Origin: Adiantum capillus-veneris | Lineage: Eukaryota > Streptophyta > Polypodiopsida > Polypodiales > Pteridaceae | Assembly (NCBI GenBank): GCA_014529385.2 | Contig: CM043963.1 | Coordinates: 106,239,912-106,295,911 of the forward strand | Length of the DNA stretch: 56,000 bases | Reading direction: 5' to 3' | In this document: positions 10,522 to 21,720 of the stretch, piece by piece | Position numbering within the stretch: position 1 is the first letter of the stretch | Layout of the letters: the number at the start of each line of letters is the position of its first letter | Notes under the pieces: generated by a model | Database searches by the model: none | Seen by the model: only the letters and a program-made list of their open reading frames with translations | What the model was told of the DNA's origin: nothing | Program-made: the position numbers and the translations under genes

Positions 10522-13500
10522 GCTTGTAACGGCTATCCATGGAATGTGGGAATTGACATTGATGAGCTTACCAATGACTCCGATGTAATACTTCTTGTCG
10601 AAACATGGGAGCATGATGCGCAACGAATTCTTGGATTTGACAAATATGATGTGCATTCTTTGATGTGGACCAAAAATGCAAAGCAACGTAGAGGCCAAGG
10701 AGGTGTAGCATGTATGATCAAAAAGGGTTTGAAAGATGTTTCTATTGTCAAAGAAGATAAATATAAACGATACGTATGGCTGAAAATCAGCCCACCCAAT
10801 GGTCAAGTCATGTTTGTGGTTGGTTGCTACATTCCTCACTATGACTCCAACTTTTATGCTCGCTTGGATATGGATAGAGATCAACCCTTTGTTGAACTAG
10901 AGGAAGACATTGCTCATTACAAGGACCAAGGTGAAGTCATTGTCTTTGGAGACATGAATGCTCGCATAAATACGTTACAACACGATACACAACAAGGTGA
11001 CATGCCGCATGTTTCAAGAAGAATGGATGACTCATACATGTATAATCGAAGTTCTAATGATGCAAAAGAATTGGATCACTATGGAAAGTCACTTCTACAT
11101 ATGTGCAATAGTACCGAAATGCTCATTGCAAATGGTATATCTTTATGGCAAGGCACCAATGACTTTACATGTAGAAAGCACAATGGTAATAGTGTGATCG
11201 ACTATATGTTGTTTTCGGAAGCCACTCTAGAATGCATACAAAACTTTACACTTGGTGAATGGAATCTGGAATCAGATCATAGGATGCTATGTATTGACCT
11301 CAAGTGTGGTAAAAGACCGGAGCATGTATCCTCCAATCATGATGTAAATCATTTGTACCTATGTCTAGACTTCAAACGAGCACTTATATATGTTGATATG
11401 GTGGACCAAATGTTAAGCATCACAGAGCATCAAGAGAGCCCAACATTAGAATGCAAGTGGAAAGTTTTCAAAGAAGTAATTTTCTCTTGTGTGAGGGAAT
11501 GCTTTTCGGTGAAACACATGTCTTGCAAAAGATCTAAGAAAAGTAGCACCAAGAAGAAATGGTTCGACATGGAATGTAGTCAAACCCGAAAACACTTCCT
11601 AAGGTTGGATGCAAGCAAAGACAAGGAAGGTTACTTGGAACATTCACACACATACAAAGCACTTGTTCAAAAAAAGAGGAGAAGGTGGGAAGTCAAAAAA
11701 CAACTTCTTTTAGCACAAGAGAAAGCAAATGCATGTGGCAAGTTTTGGCAAAATCTAAAAGGCAAGCGCGTTAAGAGCTTTAGTGATTTGACTCTTGAGA
11801 ATATGTATACGTATTGCAAGAACCTCTATGAGCAACCCAATGTTGATAAGATGGAGTGTTGTAGCTCCCTTCCGTTTATGCCTCCCTTCTTTACCATTGA
11901 AGATGTATGTTGCGCGCTTGAGAAACTTGCTACCCGCAAGGCAGGGGACCTTCAAGGTGTCAAGGCTGAAATGATTAAATGGACAAGCAAGAAAACACGA
12001 TATTGGATATGCGATATGTTTAACCTTGCACTTCAGCATGGCATGCCTCATGATTGGAGTGAAAATTGGATCAAACCTTTGCACAAAGGAGGAGATGTAA
12101 ACAATGTGAACAACTATCGCACTATAATGGTTGGTTCTTTGATGGCAACGTTATTTGGATGTATCATGGAGATGAAGATAAGTGAATGGGTTGAAAAGAA
12201 CGACAAACGTGCGCTAGGCCAAGCAGGTTTTCGAAAGTATCAAAGCACTGTTGATCACCTTGTCACTCTTCAAGTTCTTATGGAAACGTCTCGATTGAAA
12301 GGAAAAAAGTTGTATTGTTGCTTTGTGGATTTCAAGAAAGCTTTTGATATGGTACCGCGAGGAAATCTTTAGAGACTTATGCAAAGCCTTCAAGTGCCGA
12401 AAGAATTTATGCATGCAGTCTTTCGCATCTACCAAAAAGTGATATGTCGACTAAGTATGGGAGATGGATTTTCAGAAATTTTTGCAAGCACCATTGGTGT
12501 CAAACAAGGATACCCACTTTCCCCAACCCTCTTTGGGCTACTCATTGATGAATCGGAATGCATGGTTCTTGATTTTATGCAACAAGAAGGCATAGAAGAG
12601 GTTAAGATCGGAAATGTGGTGATCATGCTTTTGATTTATGGCGATGATGTAGTGCTCTTGGCACATACCTTAGAAGATGCACAAAAGCTTATGAGTGTCT
12701 TGGAACGCTTTTGCCTACATAGCGGGCTGATCGTGAATCGATCCAAAACCAAGGTTATGCTTGTAAAGACCCTCAATGATGAAAATCCATGCATTGTATA
12801 CAACAATGAGCAACTTGAAGTGGTAGATAGCTTCAAGTACCTTGGTCTTGAGGTTCCATCCAATCATAGATGGAAGGATTGCGCAATGCGTCGCTTGGAA
12901 GCCGGAAAGAGGGCTTATTATGCATTTGAGAACATGTGCAATGCTGGAGAGATCAAGTGTTGGGCTCTCAAAAAGTACCTCTTTGACACATTGGTGACAC
13001 CTGTGCTTCTTTATGGAGTGGAGGTGTGGGGTGGTACATCGGGAAGTCTACTTGGAAAGAGTTTGAGAATGTCCAAAAGCGTTTTCTCACCAACTTTTTC
13101 CAAGTCAAGACACAAACACCCTACATGCTCTTACTTCTTGAGTCCAGATCACTTCCCATTGAGGTCTTGGGCATGCAAAGGGTTGTGGAGTATATGCTTA
13201 AGACACAATGTAGCTCTTTGTATCGACTTCCTAGAGTCGCATATAAAGCAAGTCAAAAGGTCCAAAAGACATGCAAGAGAAAAATACTAAGTTCGGGGTG
13301 GATGCTTGACATCAAGAAATGGTTTGGAAGATGGGATGCATGTCACTTGGTCAAGGATGCGTCGATCGACTCCCAAGTTAATGAGGCTTTCTTACAACGC
13401 CAATGTATCACGGCTTGGGAGAAATCCGGAGGTTCTCGCTTCAGCCATTACACCACACACATTGCCCCAAACTACAAATCTCTCTTCTTCTCGGAGCGCG

Positions 13501-13842
13501 GTAACCGGACCTATCCCTACATCCTTGAGCCCATCCCATTGAGTGCGATCCGCACCATGCCTCCATTCTCTACGCTACGAGACATGACGTTGGGGCACTA
13601 GCGAGGAGTCTCATCGACTTTGCACCTTATGCCCTCGTCAAGTGCGAGAGAGTGAGTACCACACACTACTTGAGTGCTCAGCTTTTGACCACATTAGGTC
13701 CTCTTTTCCTCATATATTCAGCCATGAGCTCTCCCTACATATCTTCCTCTCCCAACCACGATGTGGACTCTCTATTGCGATGCTCATTTCATCCATTTTT
13801 GAGCATCGAGAGTCACTTATGACCTCCACTCACACCATGTGA
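10522..13842 (+). pseudogene. LINE ORF2 pseudogene: APE endonuclease + reverse transcriptase + CCHC
   Basis: Open from after a stop at 10519 to a stop at 12370 (TAG where copy 2 has Trp), then open to a frameshift near 13035. The downstream frame begins about 13026, and another shift lies near 13560. The endonuclease (about 10530-11290) shows VETWEHD, FGDMNARI, NSVIDYMLFS and SDHRM motifs. RT (about 12060-12800) shows GQAGFRKYQSTVDH, CFVDFKKAFD, GVKQGYPLSPTLFG and YGDD; copy 2 has YADD, so this catalytic block is altered. The tail after RT has LFDTLVTPVLLYGVEVWGG and a C-x2-C-x9-H-x4-C zinc knuckle near the end. It would nick target DNA and copy LINE RNA by target-primed reverse transcription. 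No ATG is obvious at the start. Confidence 0.9.
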
Positions 13843-13889
13843 CATGTTCATTGAGTCCCATAGGTCATATTTGACCTCCGAGGACGATA

Positions 13890-13895
<6 letters not shown>

Positions 13896-13971
<76 letters not shown>
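13896..13971. repeat. (CT)n microsatellite at LINE 3' end
   Basis: About 76 bp of pure CT directly after the AATAGAACT terminus of LINE copy 1, in the same polarity as the (CT)n before its 5' end. Confidence 0.95.
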
Positions 13972-13972
<1 letters not shown>

Positions 13973-13975
13973 GGT

Positions 13976-14126
13976 GACCAGCAACATAACAGCATTTCAA
14001 GAGAAGTGCAAATGCCAACACGTAACATTGTGTCCACAGGGATAGTCGCCGGCAAAAAAGAGTCTCTCTCTCTAGTCTCACACACATGCACTCACACACA
14101 TACCTGGGACATACACTTTGTGTAAG

Positions 14127-14129
<3 letters not shown>
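13976..14129 (+). repeat. 154-bp repeat X, copy 2 (3' of full-length LINE)
   Basis: Second copy of the segment at 9076-9229, in the same orientation and of the same length, beginning GACCAGCAACATAACAG. It lies between the LINE's 3' (CT)n and another (CT)n of about 85 bp. With copy 1 it brackets the LINE, so the LINE interval is flanked by X-(CT)n on each side. Confidence 0.75.

Positions 14130-14214
<85 letters not shown>
14130..14214. repeat. (CT)n microsatellite
   Basis: About 85 bp of pure CT directly after repeat X copy 2. Confidence 0.95.
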
Positions 14215-14217
<3 letters not shown>

Positions 14218-14928
14218 CGGTGCACACTGTCTGTTTAGTTGGGCAGCGCCATCTTTGGCTGCAAATTACGTGCGCACGATTTGCAGATCAAAATTAAATT
14301 TTTTTAGCAGCACGTCCATTTTTTAGATTGCCATGCATCGAACACATAAAACACATTATTTTTAGGATGCTCTACGTCCTTTAGTATAGAGTAAGATAGA
14401 ACATTTGTGGCCACCTATTGGAACCTAGGAAAAATAAGTCCATTATTTCAAAGATTCCAAGGGAAATAAAAAAATAGGCTACTCCCCTTTGTCATAGAGC
14501 ACCCTCGTCAGCAACCAAAGAAGGCGCATATGCTTGCCAACCCCCCAAAAGGCCTATAACAAAAATTCACTCACGCATGTCAATGTTGTGTGCAAGGCAG
14601 CTAGCTGTTCTTTTGCTTATGGTGATACTAGCATAAAGTTTCTTTCCCTAATCCACAAAACGTGAAAGAAGCACAAACCTCCAACAACGTGCAATCTCAC
14701 TCTCATGTATTCTATGTGCGTACTCCAAGCACGACCCCTTTCTCTCATTAGCAATCACACCCTGGTGGATTCTCTTAACCATGTCAATGTCTTGCGTAAG
14801 GTCACATTTCTTCAAGGTGATTGTACATGGAGATAGGCATATTCTCATCATCCACGCATACTCATGAACTGGCAAATATAGAGATATGCATATGCTCATC
14901 ATCCATGCATACTTATGAACTACCATGC

Positions 14929-14968
<40 letters not shown>

Positions 14969-15149
14969 TGTTGAATTGGCATGCATACTTTCCATCCATC
15001 TCACAATCGTTTTCAATTGGAGATCACAGGAATTTTCATGAGCTGACGACGCCATTTTTGACGTGTTCACAAACTGCAAGTGGAGAATCTATGTTGATTC
15101 TTCTCTTCCTTTAAAAAAATAAGTGTATCACCTACTTGGCAAGCAAAAA
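14215..15149. other. Unannotated stretch with (GA)n at 14935-14966
   Basis: No gene or element end recognised. It contains a roughly 32-bp (GA)n array at about 14935-14966. Just before that is a small duplication in which two copies of CATAYKCTCATCATCCAYGCATACT lie about 60 bp apart. The open frames that include this array translate to Ser-Leu or Arg-Glu repeats and are not genes. Confidence 0.5.
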
Positions 15150-15463
15150 TTGAAGGCTTCAAGGGCAATTTGTGCTCACCTGGTGTTCACGTTGCTAGGG
15201 CTCTTGCCCTTGGACACTTGAGTGCATCCTCCTCCTGGGGTGGGTCACCCGAGGAGGAGGTTCCTAGCTGGTTACTACGAGCTCTCTCCATTGTTCCAAC
15301 ACAATGTGCATCAATTAGGTGGCCATGGTGATGCCTACGTGTGGCTCTTGCCCAATGGTACGCAGCCCTAGCCGACCATGTAACATGGCTAATATTTGGA
15401 AGGGATAAGCACCTCCCCCTTGTGGGCCCTCTAGTGTGTCTTTTTTTGAAGGCTTCAAGGGCA
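15150..15463. repeat. 18-bp target-site duplications of SINE copy 1
   Basis: TTGAAGGCTTCAAGGGCA occurs exactly at 15150-15167 and again at 15446-15463, flanking the SINE body. A perfect 18-bp duplication is the expected product of LINE-type (TPRT) insertion. Confidence 0.9.
15168..15445 (+). mobile_element. SINE copy 1, 5'-truncated
   Basis: A 278-bp SINE body between perfect 18-bp duplications. It shares a long stretch of near identity with the split SINE at 26330-29604 (for example GTTCACGTTGCTAGGGCTCT, GGTGGGTCACCCGAG, AACATGGCTAATATTTGGAA, GGGATAAGCACCTCCCCC). It lacks the tRNA-like head of that copy, so it is 5'-truncated. The 3' end is GTGTGTC followed by a short T run, whereas the other copy ends GTGTGTCG plus an A run. 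It has no coding capacity and would be mobilised by a LINE. Confidence 0.85.
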
Positions 15464-16017
15464 CCTTCACTCACCTCCAGTAATTGCATTGAAGGGTGTG
15501 GTGGGTTCCTGATAATAGACGCTACAACTACGAGCGTGAAAGGATATGCTACCCCTTCAATCAACCACCAAACCTAAAAATTGTGATTTTGGACGCACCA
15601 TTGCAAGATACCAGAATTCTCCCTCTATTAATGTTACATGCAACTCACATAGTGTATAAAATAAATGTGATCCTAGCTCAAGCCTTCGTATACACAGCTG
15701 AGAAAACTAGCATCCAAGTTGCCTTGCCCATTGTGTCCTCACGTTTCATTTTCCACACACACACACACACACACAAGGGAATTCAACTTGGGGCAGCCTG
15801 TCTAGGTGGAGCATCGCGAGGCTGATTCACAAACCATACATTAGTGCAAAATGGCTACAATTTAGGTCCTCTTTTTGTTGTTTATTTATGACAACTACTC
15901 GATGCTAACACTGCCTTCTACCTCTACTTTTTTGCTCGTCACGATGGAAAAAAGTGATAAAATAATGAGGCTTGCCCTCATAAGATTAAAGAGGTTAGGG
16001 TCAAAGAGTCAAAGGGA

Positions 16018-16018
<1 letters not shown>
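15464..16018. other. Unannotated stretch
   Basis: No recognised gene or element. It contains a (CA)n run of about 20 bp near 15756-15775. A 16-bp piece of the SINE target (GAAGGCTTCAAGGGCA) is part of the right TSD at its start. Confidence 0.5.

Positions 16019-16071
<53 letters not shown>
16019..16071. repeat. (GA)n microsatellite at 3' end of LINE copy 2
   Basis: About 53 bp of GA. On the minus strand it reads as (TC)n directly after the AATAGAACT 3' terminus of LINE copy 2, with the same polarity relative to the element as in copy 1. Confidence 0.95.
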
Positions 16072-16074
<3 letters not shown>

Positions 16075-17889
16075 TTCTATTATTGTCCTGGGAGGTCATA
16101 TATGACCTATGGGACCAAATGAACATGTCATGTGGTGTGAGTGGAGTTCATAAGTGACTCTCGATGCTCAAAAATGGCTGAAATGAGCGTCGCAATAGAG
16201 AGTCCACATCGTGGTTGGGAGAGGAAGGTATGTAGGGAGAGATCATGGCTGAATATATGGGGAAAAGAGGACCTAATGTGGTCAAAAGCTGAGCACTCAA
16301 GTAGTGTGTGGTACTCACTCTCTCGCACTTGACGAGGGCATAAGGTGCAAAGTCGATGACACTCCTCGCCAATGCCCCAACGTCCTGTCTCGCAGCGTAG
16401 AGAATGGGAGCTAAGACGAATGGAGGCAATGGTGCGGATTGCACTCAACGGGATGGGCTCAAGGATGTAGGAATGGGTTCGGTTACCTCGTTCCGAGAAG
16501 AAGAGAGATTTGTAGTTTAGGGCAACGTGTGTGGTGTAATGGCTGAAGCGAGAACCTCCGGATTTCTCCCAAGCCGTGATACATTGGCGTTGTAAGAAGG
16601 CCTCATTAACTTGCGAGTCGATCGACGCATCCTTGACCAAGTGACATGCATCCCATCTTCCAAACCATTTCTTGATATCAAGCATCCACCCCGAACTTAG
16701 TATTTTGCTCTTGCATGCCTTTTGAACCATTTGACTTGCTTCATATGCGATTCTAGGAAGTCGATGCAAAGGGCTACGTTGTGTCTTACGTATGTACTCC
16801 ACAACCCTTTGCATGCCCAAGACCTCAATGGGAAGCAATCCGGACTCAAGAAGTAAGAGCATGTAGGGTGTTTGTGTCTTGACTTGGAGAAAGTTGGTGA
16901 GAAAACGCTTTTGGACATTCTCAAACTCTTTCCAAGTAGACTTCCCGATGCTTCCACCCCACACCTCCACTCCATAAAGAAGCACAGGTGTCACCAATGT
17001 GTCAAAGAGGTACTTTTTGAGAGCCCAACACTTGATCTCTCCTGCATTGCACATGTTCTCAAATGCATAATAAGCCCTCTTTCCGGCTTCCAAGCGACGC
17101 ATTGCACAATCCTTCCATTTATGATTGGATGGAACCTCAAGGCCAAGGTACTTGAAGTGATCTACCACTTCAAGTTTCTCATTGTTGTATACAATGCATG
17201 GATTTTCATCATTGAGGGTCTTTACAAGCATAACCTTGGTTTTGGATCCATTCACGATCAACCCGCTATGTAGGCAAAAGCGTTCCAAGACACTCATAAG
17301 CTTTTGTGCATCTTCTAAGGTATGTGCCAAGAGCACTACATCATCGGCATAAAGCAAAAGCATGATCACCGCATTTCCGATCTTAACCTCTTCTATGCCT
17401 TCTTGTTGCATAAAGTCGAGAACCATGCATTCCAATTCATCAATGAGTAGCCCAAAGAGGGTTGGGGAAAGTGGGCATCCTTGTTTGACACCAATAGTGC
17501 TTGCAAAAAATTGTGAAATTCCATCTCCCATACGTAATCGACATATCACTTTTTGGTAGATGCGAAAGAATGCATGCATAAATTCTCTCGGCACTTGAAG
17601 GCTTTGCATACGTCTCCAAAGATTTCCTCGCGGTACCATGTCAAAAGCTTTCTTGAAATCCACAAAGCAACAATACAACTTTTTTCCTTTCAATCGAGAC
17701 GCTTCCATAAGAACTCGAAGAGTGACAAGGTGATCAATAGTGCTATGATGCTTTCGAAAACCTGCTTGGCCAAGTGCACGTTTGCCATTCTTTTCAGCCC
17801 ATTCACTTATCTTCATCTCCATGATACATCCAAATAACTTTGCCATCAAAGAACCAACCATTATAGTGCAATAGTTGTTCACATTGTTT

Positions 17890-17890
<1 letters not shown>
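16072..17890 (-). mobile_element. L1-type LINE, copy 2, 5'-truncated
   Basis: Minus-strand copy of the LINE at 9377-13895. It is truncated inside the reverse transcriptase (it begins at the NNVNNY block) and complete to the 3' end. At both ends it abuts GA/TC dinucleotide arrays: 16019-16071 at the 3' end and 17891-17933 at the 5' end. The 5' truncation joins directly onto the array, as expected if integration took place within a pre-existing (TC)n tract. Confidence 0.92.
16128..17890 (-). pseudogene. LINE ORF2 3' part (RT to C-terminus), open frame
   Basis: An uninterrupted frame of about 587 codons from the truncation point to the stop at 16128. It has GQAGFRKHHSTIDH, CFVDFKKAFD, GVKQGCPLSPTLFG, the intact catalytic LLYADDVVLL, and LLYGVEVWGG. 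A C-terminal knuckle reads CTLC..., nine residues, H, four residues, C, and the end is IFEHRESLM. The frame continues upstream into the (TC)n array as a Ser-Leu repeat, which is an artefact of the microsatellite and not LINE protein. It lacks the endonuclease and N-terminal RT, so it cannot act alone. It is a good guide to the repaired reading order of copy 1 because copy 1 has one stop and two shifts in the same region. Confidence 0.9.

Positions 17891-17933
<43 letters not shown>
17891..17933. repeat. (GA)n microsatellite at 5' end of LINE copy 2
   Basis: About 40 bp of GA with one interruption (GAGACAGAGAG) next to the LINE truncation point. On the LINE strand it is (TC)n. Confidence 0.95.
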
Positions 17934-17934
<1 letters not shown>

Positions 17935-19028
17935 AGAACGAGTCGGGAGAGCCATATAGGCCTTTTTTCTCTCTCCCTCATGATGGTGTATCAGACACCA
18001 AGCGGTCTCTTTGTGTCTATGTCTCACCCTCATATGAAGGGAAGACCTCCAATGGAATGGAAAAGTGTAGAGTCAATCGGGTGCACCGTGAGAAGGAGCA
18101 AAGCAAGTGAAGTGTGTGTGCTTGCTGCATTTGCTCGTAGGCCATTCTCCCTCTGTTTGGGGGGTGCCATAACGCACACCAGTGACAAATACTGGGAAAG
18201 GGGAGACGGGTACAACCGAGCAAGCCATGCCCTTTGAGCATTGCAGGAGCTTCATGAGGGAGTTTTCCATCATGCATGTAGAGAGATAGAAGAGTACACG
18301 ACCAAAAGATCATGCCCTGCCCATGCGACCTACAACATACCTACACACGCGCTGATGTAGCTTTTCAGTCATATTAAGCTTTGCCAAGAGCTTCAAATCC
18401 CAATCTCCCACATTAATTAATGAATTTTTTTAAGTGGAGCAAGTATGAGAGGGAGGTGAAGTGTATTAGGGACAGAGATTGGCATTTGCCTTGCCATGCA
18501 ATGTATGAGTGACAGAACCATAAGCAGAGAGATGGCGATCGGAGGATAGGGCAAAGGTCAGGCGTGGGGGGCGGATAAAAGCTAAAGGGCACCATCAGTG
18601 CAGCACCAAGGCAGACAATGGAGCTCACGTGCACATTGGACGTGCATGTCAAAGGCAGACAAAAGTTCAACCCACAATGATACAAACGGAGCACTAAGCC
18701 GATTAAGGGGGATAGTGGAATGGGCCCCAGTTACTTTTGCTTCAAGTTCAAAGGTTCTAGAAGAATCGAATCACGCAAATCAATAGCTTTCTTCAAAATT
18801 TGGACCGAGTAGGTGGAGTGATCATTTTTGTGTTTGATTAAAGAAAATCAAGGAATATGCTCCCTTGGAAATGGAGAGGAAAAGTAAGGTGAAGGTGCAT
18901 TGGGAGAATGTTGCATCACATTGTTTATCCACTTTGGCTCAATTGCCCTTCTTGGTCCCTTGTTGGAAATGAATCCTTGAAGCGACCATAGCGTGATGTA
19001 TGACCTCCGTACCCCCTCCGTAATGGTT
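17934..19028. other. Unannotated stretch
   Basis: No gene or element end recognised between LINE copy 2 and the gag fragment. Open frames up to about 120 codons exist on both strands but show no domain. Confidence 0.5.
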
Positions 19029-20107
19029 TTAGGTCTGTGAGTTGACATACTCACTCATCTCCTCATATAGGCCACCACAAAATTTTTGCTTTTGTTTTGC
19101 AAAGTCTATCTTTTTGTAGACAATGTCTTTGAAATGTAACTCCCAAAAATTATCCACGTACTTTTGGAAAATTTTGTCCGGGACCATCTTCAAGCTTCCC
19201 CATTCCATAAGGACTTTGTCTTTGGCATCACTTGGAAGAAATTGCTTTGTAATAGTAATCCTTAAAGCTTTCCAAGTCTTTGGAGCTTCACCTTGACTAC
19301 GTAGGCGTGTCCACCATTGACGAGCTGACGTTTGGAAATGCATAGAGACATTTTAGAGCTTTGAAGATTCTGAGAAATCTTCATCTCCAAAAGTCGTGTC
19401 AAATTGTTGGATAAAGGTCAACACTTTATCCGTTGCTCCAAAGGTTCCATCATAGGTAAGAAAGTTGATGTTCTTTCCTCCCTCTTTGAATTTATTCAAC
19501 TATTGTGACCTCTTCCATGCTGCATAGCTCCTTCATTTACCCCTTCTCTTATCTCTCTTGGGTGGCAAGTCACTGTCCTCTGAGTCAGAAGATGGTGATG
19601 ATAATGAAGAGAAAGAGGAGGAAGAAGGCAAAGATGGTGACCGCTTTCTTCGCTTCCTGTTGCTTGGATTTATTTTTCCCTTCTTTGAGTTAGCATGGGA
19701 GGGAGTGCTTGACGACTTCCTCTTCTTTTTGGGAGGAGTAGGTGACCGCCGTGCCCACCGTCTTCTTGGGGCAGCATCACTTTTAGAGGTAGGTGGAGTG
19801 TCACTTTCATACCTCTCCCTTGAAAGTTTAGGGCATACTTCTTCTTCTCAAACAATTTGCAATGGAGGTCCCTCCGGCATCTCCTCCTCATTACCCTAAG
19901 AGATTCCTCCTTTGGAGGTCTCACTCTCTTCTTGGGCATTTGAGGGAAGTTGAGATTGAAGGGCTTGAATTTGGCTTTGAAGCTCCGCTTGCAAAATAGG
20001 GTTAGGCAAGCCCCAAAAGACTCCATTATTAAGACCATAGTTCCAGATGGTGTCCCACGTACCCTGTAAACAAGCATACCAACCAAGTTAATAAATCCTA
20101 GTCCCAC
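19029..20107 (-). pseudogene. Gag fragment of an LTR retrotransposon (element H)
   Basis: Minus-strand gag remnant. The N-terminal part, near 20070-19900, reads WNYGLNNGVFWGLPNP followed by a Gln-rich LQAELQSQIQALQSQLP segment. An acidic/Ser/Lys-rich linker spans about 19850-19550. A retrotransposon gag core lies at 19343-19029 (ARQWWTRLRSQG, TWKALRITITKQFLP, LKMVPDKIFQKYVDNF). Several frames are involved, and the sequence stops near 19029 with no protease or polymerase after it. Its PBS and LTR lie to the right at 20190 and beyond. Confidence 0.7.
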
Positions 20108-20189
20108 TTACCCTATTGCAATGAAAAACTCCAAACTTTCATAAATTACTCAAGGACCTCTCTTATTAGGCAAGAAAAGAGAAATATTA

Positions 20190-20201
20190 GCTCTGATACC
20201 A
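20190..20201 (-). promoter_or_regulatory. Primer-binding site of element H
   Basis: On the minus strand this reads TGGTATCAGAGC, the 12-nt complement of the 3' end of plant initiator tRNA-Met. It lies between the gag fragment and the LTR, as expected. Confidence 0.85.
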
Positions 20202-20421
20202 ACATCAAAGAATCTAATACTTAATTTTGGATTTAGGAAAATTTAACTATGAAAGGAGGGAGGTTTCCTTTAAGAGAGAGATAACAAGGAGAACATGGGT
20301 TGTGTCCGGCTGAATTCTTTACACATACACACATTAAAAACTCTTTAACCATGCATATAATTCAAAGAGAATAACAAATTAAGATTGACAACTCGATGAG
20401 GATCGGATTTTCTTGGAGCCG

Positions 20422-20422
<1 letters not shown>

Positions 20423-20464
<42 letters not shown>
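20423..20464. repeat. Poly-C tract (42 C)
   Basis: An uninterrupted run of 42 C followed by GCGCGC, inside the presumed LTR of element H. On the minus strand it is poly-G downstream of the candidate TATA box. Confidence 0.95.
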
Positions 20465-20465
<1 letters not shown>

Positions 20466-20831
20466 CGCGCCCCAAAAGGACTTGTATTATATTCCTCTCA
20501 AAAGAGAGCTTTGTTACAATAGATGTTTGTGCTCTTGCGGAGCCTTGCTTGAATCAAGAAGATGGTGTATTTGAGATTCCATTCTATAACCCTCCTTCCC
20601 AAACCCTAAACACCCCAGTGGGAAGAAAGGAATCGCAGGGAAAGAGGAAGATGAAGGTGGAGAGAATTATTTTTTCAAGCAAGAGAATTGATATTCCATG
20701 TACACTTGTTCATGGGCAAGCTCTTAGCATAGCTTAGTAATAGAATAGTAGAGATGGAGAAGAAGAAACTTTCATTGGTTTGGATTTTCATTCATAGCCA
20801 AGAGCATAAAGTCCGTCTCTAGAGCTCCCAT

Positions 20832-20833
20832 GT

Positions 20834-20926
<93 letters not shown>
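20832..20926. repeat. (TG)n(AG)n compound microsatellite
   Basis: About 27 bp of TG followed by about 67 bp of AG, inside the presumed LTR of element H, between its candidate TATA box and the poly-C tract. Confidence 0.95.
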
Positions 20927-20930
<4 letters not shown>

Positions 20931-21446
20931 TTACCAACTTGGGCACTTGAGAGAGTGTGTGAGAGGAGCAAGAGCTTCAATGTAATGAGCCCTCTCTTAT
21001 ATAGCTATGCAAGAGTGCAACTAGTCTTAAGTTAGAACGCTTTACTCTTGACCAATGAGGTGAGAACACCTCCTAATGCAACTCAAGCATGCCCAAAACA
21101 TTTTTCCACTCTTGCCTTGCATGCTAGAACTCGCCTCCCCCCCCCCGTCTTGGGACTCATCTTGACGAGTGGATACACCACACACACTTGTTAAGTTCAC
21201 TCAAAGCAGTAGGCTACTTTGGACATGTGGCTTAGTCAAGCTTAGTAAACAAAGACTAGAGTCAACCTACTAAATGAGGAAGGGCTGATCTAACCTTAGT
21301 CTTTAGCTTTTTCCTTTCATTTAATAAGAAACCTGATGCTATAGCCTACCTACTAATTTAGGACTTGTTAAATTAGGATAATCTTTGGCAAAAATAAAAC
21401 TCACCCTTTGGGCTTTAAAACTTTCCCCTCCTGTGCAAAACCTTAG

Positions 21447-21526
21447 CATACTTCTTTGGAGCTGCCCCCAAGCTGTACCTCCAAAGCATACGTCTTTGGA
21501 GGTGCCCCCAAGCTGCACCCAAAACC
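21447..21526. repeat. 40-bp tandem duplication
   Basis: Two 40-bp units (CATACTTCTTTGGAGCTGCC... and CATACGTCTTTGGAGGTGCC...) in direct tandem with a few substitutions. Confidence 0.8.
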
Positions 21527-21720
21527 TGCTAAATTTAGACATTTTGTGGCAATTTAGAATTTCATCCTAAGGCTTCCCAAAATTCATACTTAGAATCTAA
21601 AGATTTATTCTAATGACTTGAGCTTAGCACAATTACTTTCTATTTTAGACTCCTATAATTGCTCTCCGTCATCTCCTTTGTCGTGTACCTTTGATCAAGG
21701 CTGCCTGAAAAACATTTATC

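Larger units (their letters stand above)
9377..13895 (+). mobile_element. Near full-length L1-type LINE, copy 1
   Basis: A 4.5-kb non-LTR retrotransposon with a 5' UTR (9377-9548), ORF1 (9549-10482) and ORF2 (about 10522-13842), then a roughly 50-bp 3' UTR. Both ends abut (CT)n on the same strand: 9339-9376 before and 13896-13971 after. No poly-A tail is visible; the dinucleotide takes its place. It is very similar to the minus-strand copy at 16072-17890 through RT, the C-terminal region and the 3' UTR (both 3' UTRs share the CATAGGTCATAT...TGACCTCC...AATAGAACT block). Both ORFs carry a few stops or shifts, so it is dead but fairly young. Confidence 0.9.
20202..21720 (-). mobile_element. 5' LTR of element H (right limit approximate)
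   Basis: Region upstream (on the minus strand) of the PBS. It contains a candidate TATA box (CTATATAA on the minus strand, about 20998-21004) and, downstream of that, (CT)n/(CA)n on the minus strand (20832-20926). A 42-nt G tract on the minus strand (20423-20464) follows, and then the PBS. A 40-bp tandem pair at 21447-21486 and 21487-21526 may be U3 repeats. I cannot fix the outer boundary, and no second LTR is in the window, so the element is incomplete. Confidence 0.45.

Noticed and set aside
18000-19028. Overlapping short ORFs on both strands
   Set aside because: None has a recognisable domain or length above chance for this composition.
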